From assembly GCA_046496815.1 (NCBI GenBank), contig JAWOGN010000338.1, forward strand, positions 1 to 8,531: a DNA stretch of 8,531 bases, given 5' to 3'. Each line of letters opens with the position of its first letter. Positions within the stretch are counted from its first letter, which is position 1. The position numbers and the translations under genes are program-made. This DNA comes from JAWOGN01 sp046496815. GTDB taxonomy: Bacteria; Desulfobacterota; DSM-4660; Desulfatiglandales; Desulfatiglandaceae. Below the pieces are notes generated by a model, which searched no databases, had not been told where the DNA came from, and saw nothing but the letters and a program-made list of their open reading frames with translations. Shown piece after piece: positions 1 through 5,453 of this stretch.

Positions 1-507
1 CTCGAGGCTTTCTATGAAAACCTTCTGGCGGGGAAATCAAACTTCTATCCGCGGGCCGACAACCTGGTGGAACTCCTGAGCCAATATGTGTCGCTCATGG
101 GGGGGGCGAACACGCGACTCATGAACGCGCCTCACGATATCGACACATCCCTTGCGCTCGACGAAACGGGCGCGGGCGGTTCTGCAAGTCGCACGGTCGT
201 TGATATCGACATTCCCTGGTACGAGATCGACAATAACTTCTATTATGCGCAGGGAATTGCTTATGCACTTTTTGAATCCTTCAAGGCCATACGCGTGGAT
301 TTCATGGATGTATTGATCGACAAGAACTCCGTGACGCTGGTAGACAAGATTCTTGAGAATTTGGAAAGATGCTATTTCGAGCCGCTGATTGTTTTCAACG
401 GGGACCCTGACAGCATATTCGCCAATCACTCCCTGAATCTTTCAGGCGTTTTCAATGATGCCCGGCAAAAAATAAACTCCCTGATTATCGCGCTGATGCA
501 AGGCTAG
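1..507 (+). CDS. DUF2333 family protein, C-terminal part (5' end outside window)
   Basis: The frame is open from the first base, so the gene begins upstream of the window; 168 codons and the TAG stop are visible. Recognisable conserved stretches of the DUF2333 family are the SNFYPRADNLVELL segment near visible residues 13-26, the IPWYEIDNNFYYAQGIAYAL segment around residues 71-90, a KAIRVDFMDVL segment just after it, and a late FANHSLNLSG motif. I know of no established function for this family. The part visible has no clear membrane helix and looks like a helical soluble or periplasmic domain, but the N-terminus, where an anchor would sit, is missing. An internal GTG at 67 could be taken as a start, but the homologous sequence continues upstream of it, so it is not one. 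The next gene on the same strand starts 130 bp downstream. Family assignment is from remembered motifs, fairly sure; function is unknown. Confidence 0.8.
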   Translation, partial: LEAFYENLLAGKSNFYPRADNLVELLSQYVSLMGGANTRLMNAPHDIDTSLALDETGAGGSASRTVVDIDIPWYEIDNNFYYAQGIAYALFESFKAIRVDFMDVLIDKNSVTLVDKILENLERCYFEPLIVFNGDPDSIFANHSLNLSGVFNDARQKINSLIIALMQG

Positions 508-510
508 CCG

Positions 511-534
511 CTTTCAGCGAGACCCGACTGAAAG
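511..534 (+). terminator. Weak stem-loop after the DUF2333 gene
   Basis: CTTTCAG at 511-517 pairs perfectly with CTGAAAG at 528-534 around a 10-nt loop, starting four bases after the stop codon. There is no T-run after it, so it is not a standard intrinsic terminator. It may be a 3'-end-protecting hairpin or chance. Confidence 0.25.
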
Positions 535-621
535 TCCCCTCAGCAAATGGTGGGGATCTCTATCCGGAGCCGGTTCGGCCGAGTTGCGTGTCGGACCGGG
601 ATCCGGATGAATCCGACGTGT

Positions 622-626
622 GGAGG
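622..626 (+). promoter_or_regulatory. Ribosome binding site deciding the GTG start of the kinase gene
   Basis: GGAGG lies 10 bases before the GTG at 637. The alternative ATG at 685 is preceded only by a G-rich, T-ending tract, and the ATG at 721 has no Shine-Dalgarno sequence. This favours, but does not prove, the GTG start. Confidence 0.4.
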
Positions 627-636
627 GCCTTGAATC

Positions 637-1359
637 GTGTCGCTGAGCGCCGTGCATCTCCCGGGGGGGGTTGGGTGGGTTTTTATGTTTGATTCTCTCA
701 AGCTTTCCGATTTACCCAAGATGAATGCCGCTGTTTTGCGGGAACCCTCCAACACGAGACCCGCAATCTGGGGGGTTGAAGAAGCCGGCGTCCGCGCGGT
801 GGTCAAGGACTATAGCGCAAACAAGTTCTTCTTTCGAAATACGGCCGGTCGTTTCCTGGTGTGGAGGGAGTGCAAGGCCTACAGGAAACTCAAAGCGCTG
901 AAAGGCGTCCCGACTCCCTATCGGGTCGTTGACGGGCTCGCTCTCGTATTGGAACATATCCCGGGTCGAGACCTGAAAAAGGTGACGCGGGAAATGCAGA
1001 TACCCCCCACTTTTTTTGATGCCTTGAAGGATTTGGTTGACGGGCTTCACAGACACGGCCTCGCACACTGCGATCTCAAAAAAGCGACCAATGTGCTGGT
1101 GGGCCATGACGGCCTTCCCTACCTTATCGACTGGGGCGCGTCGATTTCCGAAAAAGAATTCGCTTTTTTCCCTTTAAACCGCATCTATCGCAGATTTGTC
1201 CTGGATGATCAGTTGGCTGTGATCAAGCTGAAGTTTCGGTATGCCCCGCATGCGCTCACCCCACACGAACGACGGCGTTACACGCAGCGAGGGAGGCTGG
1301 AGACGCGCATCCGGGTCATTCGGGACCGGCTTCGCAGCATGTTGCAGAAACTCGCGTAA
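637..1359 (+). CDS. Lipopolysaccharide-kinase-like (WaaP/InaA/RIO-type) small protein kinase
   Basis: A 240-residue single-domain kinase-fold protein. The likely ATP-anchoring lysine is K57 in the AVVKDY strand, with E78 in WRECKAYRKL as the partner glutamate. LALVLEHIPG (about 101-110) is the hinge. The catalytic loop is H144-C-D146-L-K148, then N152, followed by the metal-binding aspartate D165 in YLIDWG, which stands where DFG does in classical kinases. This pattern fits the bacterial WaaP/InaA-type lipopolysaccharide kinases, which phosphorylate sugars of the LPS core on the cytoplasmic side, but the true substrate cannot be read from sequence. N152 lies six residues after D146 rather than the usual five, because an extra AAA codon appears to sit in the loop. 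The C-terminus is strongly basic (ERRRYTQRGR and onward), perhaps for membrane or nucleic-acid contact. Starts at 685 or 721 are possible; residues 1-28 look poorly conserved. Fold is fairly sure; substrate unknown. Confidence 0.72.
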   Translation: MSLSAVHLPGGVGWVFMFDSLKLSDLPKMNAAVLREPSNTRPAIWGVEEAGVRAVVKDYSANKFFFRNTAGRFLVWRECKAYRKLKALKGVPTPYRVVDGLALVLEHIPGRDLKKVTREMQIPPTFFDALKDLVDGLHRHGLAHCDLKKATNVLVGHDGLPYLIDWGASISEKEFAFFPLNRIYRRFVLDDQLAVIKLKFRYAPHALTPHERRRYTQRGRLETRIRVIRDRLRSMLQKLA

Positions 1360-1382
1360 AAGAAGTGCCGGCCTTATCGAGG

Positions 1383-2105
1383 CTATTTTCCGCACGGCTT
1401 GTCCACAGGGTCTTTGGGCAGCGAAACCATGATCTTTTGGGCGATTCCTCTTCCGATGGCGAGCCGCGTGCAATCCTTGGCCAAAATGAGTCGTCCCACC
1501 CCGCTATTGTTTATGATCTCAATATGATCATGGAGTCGCAACCCCATATCCGACAATCGAACGCGGGCTGAATGCCCCCCGAGCATTTCCCGAACAATGA
1601 CCGTCTCTCCCGGTTTGGCCAGGGTAAGCGGCATCAGCGGTCTTCTTTGGGCGCGGCATTCTGCGCAAAGGCCGTAGATCTCCATTTTGTGCTGCAGCAT
1701 ATGAAAGCCCTGCATTGCCGCGATCCTTATCTGCAGCGCTTCTAAGCCCTCATCGGAAAATTCAACAATCTTTCCGCACTTGGTACAAATGAGATGATCA
1801 TGGTGCCTGCCAAGATGCCGATGTTCATACCGGATCGGTTGCCCCTCAAATTGCTTTTTCTGAGCAAACCCGAGATCCACCATCCGGTTCATGCTTTGAC
1901 GAACGAATTCCGGCTCGTAATCGTACCCTCTATCCCTCAGGAGCCTGTACAAGCGTTCAAGGGTGATGTGTTCATCTGTTTCCAAAAAGACATCGAGGAT
2001 ATTCAGTCTTTCTTGAAGGCCTTCGTTTCCATCGGCTTCCAGAAGGGTCCTAAAGTTTACTTTTTCCAAATAATCATTTGTTTTCATCATTTTAATTGAG
2101 TTCAT
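1383..2105 (-). CDS. Fur family metal-dependent regulator fused to a C-terminal FeoA domain
   Basis: Residues about 18-152 form a Fur repressor. The RHHDHLICTKCGKIVEF block aligns with E. coli Fur so that H101, H102, D103 and H104 match its H87, H88, D89 and H90. The structural zinc cysteines C107, C110, C147 and C150 (CxxC pairs), E122 and H139 are also present; I aligned these by eye. From about 159 to 229 follows a FeoA/SH3-like domain (LAKPGETVIVREMLGG, RLSDMGLRLHDHIEII, RLAIGRGIAQKIMV), normally a separate small cytoplasmic partner of the FeoB ferrous iron transporter. A likely role is an iron-sensing repressor with an added regulatory domain; no feoB is in the window. The putative recognition helix reads EPEFVRQSMNRM (64-75), lacking the usual ATVYR signature, so its DNA target may be unusual. 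The start has a weak Shine-Dalgarno (TTGGA, too close); M6 or M7 are alternatives. Domains are sure; the regulon is unknown. The gene converges on the kinase gene with 23 bp between them. Confidence 0.9.
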   Translation of the reverse strand: MNSIKMMKTNDYLEKVNFRTLLEADGNEGLQERLNILDVFLETDEHITLERLYRLLRDRGYDYEPEFVRQSMNRMVDLGFAQKKQFEGQPIRYEHRHLGRHHDHLICTKCGKIVEFSDEGLEALQIRIAAMQGFHMLQHKMEIYGLCAECRAQRRPLMPLTLAKPGETVIVREMLGGHSARVRLSDMGLRLHDHIEIINNSGVGRLILAKDCTRLAIGRGIAQKIMVSLPKDPVDKPCGK

Positions 2106-2133
2106 TCCAAGTTTATATGGTGTTAAAAATTTG

Positions 2134-2355
2134 GTAACCGTTCACGGGTTCAAAGGTTCAGGGGTGCAAGGTTCAATTTTCGTCCACGGAGTGCATTTGG
2201 GTTACGTATTTATGAGAAAAGCGTCAGCTTTGTCAGGCCGAATCCAAAATTTGAAACTAAATTGGCAATTACTTGGGAAAATGAGCATTTTTAACGACGA
2301 TTTCGGGTCCTCAATCCCTTCTTTGTCCTTAACCCTGAGCGTTGAACCCTGAACC
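2134..2355 (+). mobile_element. Repeat copy 1: right-end-degenerate relative of the 247-bp IS66-like miniature element
   Basis: The first 205 bp (2134-2338) match 4047-4251 without gaps and with about eight substitutions by eye. The left end is the same GTAACCGTTCACGGGTTC. After 2338 the two copies part: this one has GCGTTGAACCCTGAACCGCTCAACC, keeping only the AACCCTGAACC block (2345-2355) and lacking the GTGAACGCTTAC terminus. The 8 bp before it (AAAATTTG, 2126-2133) are not repeated after it, so the right boundary is lost or altered. No transposase and no convincing protein are encoded. The left end lies 28 bp before the fur-feoA start codon. The left 40 bp carry several GGTTCAA-type repeats. 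Confidence 0.8.
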
Positions 2356-2598
2356 GCTCAACCTTGGCAAGATATATTTTTGCTTTATGCACGCTGTATA
2401 ATCTGTATTTAAGGCGCTTTCCATATTTTTCAATACGGATCGGAATCCTAAGCCGGGAACCGTCATCCTTCGGGCGCACAACAAATTGAATTCGCCGACT
2501 CGGCTTCACATTCGGCGAACCGGTTCCGACCCAACAATCCGGAAGGCTGTCCGCTGAAAGCTCCATCCAAAAATATCTCATTTCTGGATGGACACGCT
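2356..2598. other. Non-coding gap with one perfect 8-bp stem-loop
   Basis: This stretch between repeat copy 1 and the end of the hydrolase gene holds no supported gene. TCCATCCA (2562-2569) and TGGATGGA (2585-2592) form a perfect 8-bp stem with a 15-nt loop, just beyond the hydrolase stop codon on the minus strand. No T-run follows, so it could be a processing or stabilising hairpin rather than a standard terminator. A minus-strand open frame of 96 codons runs through this gap into the repeat. It has no ribosome binding site and no recognisable domain. Confidence 0.4.
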
Positions 2599-3468
2599 CT
2601 AATCACGAAGAAAACCAAGAAATCCTTTAATTGAATTCTTCAAAAAAAACCGCTCCCGCTTCCGAGTGGACGGATCAAGCGAGTGAAAGGCATTCAAATT
2701 CGCATCGCTTTCCAGCAACGCATGGATGCACCGGTTCAAAAGGTCCGCTTCACCCGCTTGCATTTGCGCGCGAATGGTTTTTTTCCACACCATCAACTGG
2801 TCCTTAAACCGATTGAGCAGCAGATGGGAGCTTTCTCCGCTATCGAAATGTGCGTAGCAGATGGGCTGATCTTCCAATTCGAGCAGTTTATCAATGCTCC
2901 TTATAAACACATCCAATAGAAATTTCGGCGGTGTGGCCGGCCGGAGATATGCCTCATCCTTGACGATCAGGTAGTTTCCCGCCGCCTCGCCGGCAAAAAT
3001 GCGATTCCGGCAGTTAAAACTCAGATGATGGGCGGAATGACCCGGGGTCTCGATGACTTCAAGCCCCTTCACGCTGACCCGGGTGTGGGGAATCAACTTC
3101 TCTCTCCCAATGGCCCGGGGAGGGCCATATCCTTTCGCAATATCCCCGAGTATCTTCAAACTGGCTTCCCAAAGCGTTGAAGGGTTCATGAGATGCGGGA
3201 TGGAACTTTCGTGGCAGATTGCTTTTGCCATCGGATACCGGTCGAGCAGTCGGCCCAAACCGCCGCAATGATCAATGTGGATGTGCGTGAGCAGAACATA
3301 GTCTAGGGTTTCCACTCCCAGCGCAGCCAAAGAATCCAGCAGTCGAGAAACCGAATTCGCAGGGCCCGCATCGACGAGCAGATTGAATTTTTCCTGCAAA
3401 ACCCAGACGCCGAAAAAATGATCAAACCCCGGCATGTCCGGTTTGAGTTCGATCCGATTGTCCCGCAT
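2599..3468 (-). CDS. Metallo-beta-lactamase-fold hydrolase
   Basis: Numbered from the ATG at 3468 (289 residues). The THIHIDHCGG motif gives metal ligands H62, H64, D66 and H67. H144 in ETPGHSAHH and H207 in YAHFD supply the remaining histidines. The position usually held by a bridging aspartate appears as E161 in IFAGEAAG; aspartate is commoner, so this is a variant site. The family hydrolyses esters, thioesters, lactones or phosphodiesters, and the substrate here cannot be named. A helical C-terminal region (about 185-289) is rich in charged residues and may cap the site. The frame stays open upstream to a TTG at 3597, but that extension looks unconserved and lacks a ribosome binding site. 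The ATG at 3468 has AAAGGA about 11-13 bases before it and leads directly into the conserved DMPGFDHFFGVWVL segment. It probably follows queF in one transcript, although the short start leaves a 158-bp gap. Cytoplasmic; no signal peptide is visible. Confidence 0.82.
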   Translation of the reverse strand: MRDNRIELKPDMPGFDHFFGVWVLQEKFNLLVDAGPANSVSRLLDSLAALGVETLDYVLLTHIHIDHCGGLGRLLDRYPMAKAICHESSIPHLMNPSTLWEASLKILGDIAKGYGPPRAIGREKLIPHTRVSVKGLEVIETPGHSAHHLSFNCRNRIFAGEAAGNYLIVKDEAYLRPATPPKFLLDVFIRSIDKLLELEDQPICYAHFDSGESSHLLLNRFKDQLMVWKKTIRAQMQAGEADLLNRCIHALLESDANLNAFHSLDPSTRKRERFFLKNSIKGFLGFLRD

Positions 3469-3500
3469 GTGAATGCCTATCCTTTCCGAACGGGCTCCCC

Positions 3501-3512
3501 CGCGTATACGCG
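3501..3512. promoter_or_regulatory. Perfect 12-bp palindrome upstream of the hydrolase start
   Basis: CGCGTATACGCG is fully self-complementary and ends 32 bp upstream of the hydrolase ATG, inside the gap that follows queF. It could be an operator for a dimeric regulator, or chance in a G+C-rich stretch. If translation starts at the upstream TTG instead, it is coding sequence. Confidence 0.25.
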
Positions 3513-3626
3513 ACGACCCGGGTGCCTGTCGACTCAACCCCTGCCCTACACCCGAGAAAAAAACCGGATTTGCAGCCTCTGAATGAAGCCGGATCAATGC
3601 TCAGGGACCGATAAGGGGCCTGGATA

Positions 3627-4022
3627 TCAAAGAGACGGCGGCCGCTTGCCCCGGTGGGAGGTCGTCTTCGCCAGGATTCCTCCTCTCGAAGACCATTGGA
3701 TGTCCACTGTCAGCCAGTCGGGTTCACAGGTCTCATAGAGCAGACCGGCAATTTCCTCCGTGATATACTCCTGCCAATTTTTTTTGTTCCGCCACCTGAT
3801 CAGATAGTCCCGGACGGATTTGCTTTCCAGGATCTTGTGCTTGGGTTGGTAGCGGATTCTAACCACACCCTGGTCAGGCCGTTCCGAAACGGGGCAAAGG
3901 GATTGAAATTCAGGGTACTCCCACGCAATCACCGGCGTGTGGTTTCTCGCCGGGAATGTGAGTAAACGCACGTTTTCAGGTTTTTCAACGCCGGCCTCGG
4001 ATGCCCGGGTGTAATCTGTCAT
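3627..4022 (-). CDS. queF: NADPH-dependent 7-cyano-7-deazaguanine (preQ0) reductase
   Basis: Catalyses the NADPH-dependent reduction of the nitrile preQ0 to the amine preQ1, a cytoplasmic step in making queuosine for tRNA wobble positions. Numbered from the ATG at 4022 (131 residues), the catalytic cysteine is C43 in FQSLCPVSERPD, which forms the thioimide with the substrate, with the conserved D50 shortly after. The QueF signature ESKSVRDYL starts at E66, and SRGG lies at about 112-115. The length fits the short, single-domain (unimodular) QueF type. This start has a G-rich GGGGGGAA ribosome-binding tract before it. An ATG 12 codons further up would begin inside the inserted repeat and is rejected. 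The 3' end is followed by the hydrolase gene on the same strand. No other queuosine genes are in the window. The left end of repeat copy 2 stops only 24 bp upstream of the start, so the original promoter has been displaced or replaced. Confidence 0.93.
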   Translation of the reverse strand: MTDYTRASEAGVEKPENVRLLTFPARNHTPVIAWEYPEFQSLCPVSERPDQGVVRIRYQPKHKILESKSVRDYLIRWRNKKNWQEYITEEIAGLLYETCEPDWLTVDIQWSSRGGILAKTTSHRGKRPPSL

Positions 4023-4038
4023 TTCATTTCCCCCCAAA

Positions 4039-4046
4039 GCGGATGC
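4039..4046. repeat. Left target-site duplication of repeat copy 2
   Basis: GCGGATGC, identical to 4294-4301, directly abuts the left inverted repeat. The 8-bp length is the size made by IS66-family transposition. Confidence 0.8.
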
Positions 4047-4293
4047 GTAACCGTTCACGGGTTCAAAGGTTCAGGGGTTCAAGGTTCAATTCTGGTCCAC
4101 GGAGTGCATTTGGGTTAGGTATTTATGAGAAAAGCGTCAGCTTTGTCAGGCCTCATCCAAAATTTGGAACTAGATTGGCAATTACTTGGGAAAATGAGCA
4201 TTTTTAACGACGATTTCGGGTCCTCAATCCCTTCTTTGTCCTTAACCCTGAATCCCGATTTCATCGGGAAACCCTGAACCTGTGAACGCTTAC
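4047..4293 (+). mobile_element. Repeat copy 2: intact 247-bp IS66-like miniature element (MITE)
   Basis: The element is bounded by 18-bp terminal inverted repeats: GTAACCGTTCACGGGTTC (4047-4064) and the reverse complement of GAACCTGTGAACGCTTAC (4276-4293), which differ at two positions. Perfect 8-bp direct repeats flank it. IS66-family elements are known for ends starting GTAA and 8-bp duplications, so a non-autonomous derivative mobilised in trans by an IS66-type transposase is the best reading. It encodes no transposase. Inside are clustered GGTTCAA/GGTTCAGG units near the left end, and TCCCGAT/ATCGGGA (4253-4269) forms a 7-bp hairpin with a 3-nt loop near the right end; copy 1 lacks this hairpin. 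It sits in the divergent intergenic region between queF and the NlpC/P60 gene. Confidence 0.85.
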
Positions 4294-4301
4294 GCGGATG
4301 C
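4294..4301. repeat. Right target-site duplication of repeat copy 2
   Basis: GCGGATGC, identical to 4039-4046, follows the right inverted repeat at once. Removing the element plus one copy gives the inferred empty site. Confidence 0.8.
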
Positions 4302-4420
4302 TTTCGTTTTCATTTTCCCGTTTCAACCATCTCATAGAACATCTCACCGGCGCTGTCAAAGCGATAGGACCGTCGGACCGTCGGAGTTCTCTCAACTTAC
4401 CTCAAACTGGAGGATCGCTG

Positions 4421-4442
4421 CCCGGGCATGTAAACACCCGGG
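4421..4442. promoter_or_regulatory. Inverted repeat just upstream of the NlpC/P60 promoter
   Basis: CCCGGG at 4421-4426 and again at 4437-4442, 10 nt apart, end two bases before the -35 hexamer. The placement suits an activator or repressor site, but the units are simple palindromes and may be chance. Confidence 0.25.
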
Positions 4443-4444
4443 GA

Positions 4445-4473
4445 TTGCCTCGACCCGCTTCTTTTGATATAAT
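4445..4473 (+). promoter_or_regulatory. Sigma70-type promoter with extended -10 for the NlpC/P60 gene
   Basis: TTGCCT (4445-4450) and a perfect TATAAT (4468-4473) are separated by 17 bp, with TG one base before the -10 (extended -10). Transcription would start near 4480, shortly before the ATG at 4505. This decides against the far upstream open frame start at 4298 and against an ATG at 4472 that overlaps the -10 itself. Confidence 0.75.
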
Positions 4474-4504
4474 GGGCTTGAAATCGCCCGGATTTAACTT
4501 AAAA

Positions 4505-5305
4505 ATGCTTTCAAAGATGACGCGAGCCTCAATTTTATATTCAAGGTATGTTCAAAAAAGGTTGCGGATCGTTTGTCTTTTGCTCCTGGTAACGACCCGG
4601 TGTGGGGGCGGAGGCCATGTCGTTCCCGGTACGCACCCAATACCTGAGAAAAAAACGCTTGCCGAAATCGGTTATGCCATTCAGGTGGGGGCGTTTTCAA
4701 ACCTGACGCATGCGGTTCGGCTCACGGAAACGTTACGGGACCGGGGTCTCGACGCATTTTATTTTGTTCACAGCACCGGCCTTTATAAGGTCCGGTTTGG
4801 AAACCTGCCGTCAAGAGAAACGGCACTTACCAGGGCGGAGGCCTTACGAACAGCCGGCATCATTGACACCTACTATATCGTGGGACCGAAAGACTATCCC
4901 CGGACAGAACGCCTCGGAACCAATAAAACGGTGCTTCGAGAAAAGATTGTGGGAAGCGCAAAAAGATTCATCGGTGTTCCGTATACATGGGGGGGGTCCT
5001 CTCGCGAAGCGGGCTTTGATTGCAGTGGTCTCACCATGGCCGTTTACCAGCTGAACGGCTTGAATCTTCCGAGATCGTCCATGGCCCAATGGGATGCCGG
5101 TTCTCCCGTGGATTCAGCGCAAATGTCAAAAGCGGATCTCGTCTTTTTCGCCACCGCCAAAGGAAGTCGAATTTCTCATGTGGGGATCTACGTGGGCGAG
5201 GGAAGGTTCATCCATGCACCCGGTAATGGAAAAAGAATTCACGTGACATCCCTTTCGAACGCGTATTTCAAAAACCGCTTTGTGGGCGCGCGAACCTATT
5301 TATAG
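4505..5305 (+). CDS. Exported SPOR-domain NlpC/P60 cell-wall hydrolase (putative lipoprotein)
   Basis: Numbered from the ATG at 4505 (266 residues). After a basic N-terminus comes a hydrophobic segment IVCLLLLVTTRC ending at C33, resembling a lipoprotein signal; arginine before the cysteine is atypical for a lipobox. Residues about 55-127 form a SPOR domain (YAIQVGAFSNLTHAVRLTE, GLYKVRFGNLPSRETAL), which binds septal peptidoglycan lacking stem peptides. Residues about 145-266 form the NlpC/P60 cysteine peptidase: catalytic C173 in FDCSGLTMAVYQ, H225 in ISHVGIYVG and H237 in FIHAPG. Such enzymes cut within peptidoglycan stem peptides, often at gamma-D-Glu to diamino acid bonds. Combined, this suggests wall remodelling at the division site from the periplasm or outer membrane. 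The start rests on the promoter at 4445-4473. No strong ribosome binding site is seen; ATG 4517 or TTG 4562 are alternatives, the last giving a compact 14-residue lipoprotein signal. Confidence 0.9.
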   Translation: MLSKMTRASILYSRYVQKRLRIVCLLLLVTTRCGGGGHVVPGTHPIPEKKTLAEIGYAIQVGAFSNLTHAVRLTETLRDRGLDAFYFVHSTGLYKVRFGNLPSRETALTRAEALRTAGIIDTYYIVGPKDYPRTERLGTNKTVLREKIVGSAKRFIGVPYTWGGSSREAGFDCSGLTMAVYQLNGLNLPRSSMAQWDAGSPVDSAQMSKADLVFFATAKGSRISHVGIYVGEGRFIHAPGNGKRIHVTSLSNAYFKNRFVGARTYL

Positions 5306-5453
5306 ATCCAATCTAACGGAAATACGCCAATGGGCGATAAAGAAAACCAAACCCGGTCTCCATTTAGCGCATCGAAACACCCCGGGAGCGGAATGGGGGC
5401 CGTTGAGATCCGTTTGAGAAGGCTGCAACACGTATGCTACACAGGATGAGGTC

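Noticed and set aside
2147..2175. Clustered GGTTCAA-type units in both repeat copies as a CRISPR or tandem array
   Set aside because: Units are short, irregular and without spacers; they are a sub-terminal part of the mobile element.
2291..2581. Minus-strand open frame of 96 codons between repeat copy 1 and the hydrolase gene
   Set aside because: It has no ribosome binding site and no recognisable motif, and its C-terminal third is simply the repeat sequence read backwards.
4023..4058. Twelve-codon-longer queF start
   Set aside because: It would begin inside the inserted element's inverted repeat, while the ATG at 4022 has a G-rich ribosome binding tract and fits the family length.
4023..4293. 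preQ1 riboswitch ahead of queF
   Set aside because: Only 24 bp of native sequence remain between the element and the start codon, and no pseudoknot-like aptamer is visible.
2134..4293. Composite transposon formed by the two repeats
   Set aside because: Neither copy nor the interior encodes a transposase, and the outer end of copy 1 has no matching target duplication.
4298..4504. Long N-terminal extension of the NlpC/P60 protein starting at ATG 4298
   Set aside because: The start lies in the target duplication of the repeat and upstream of the strong promoter at 4445-4473; the extra residues look non-coding.
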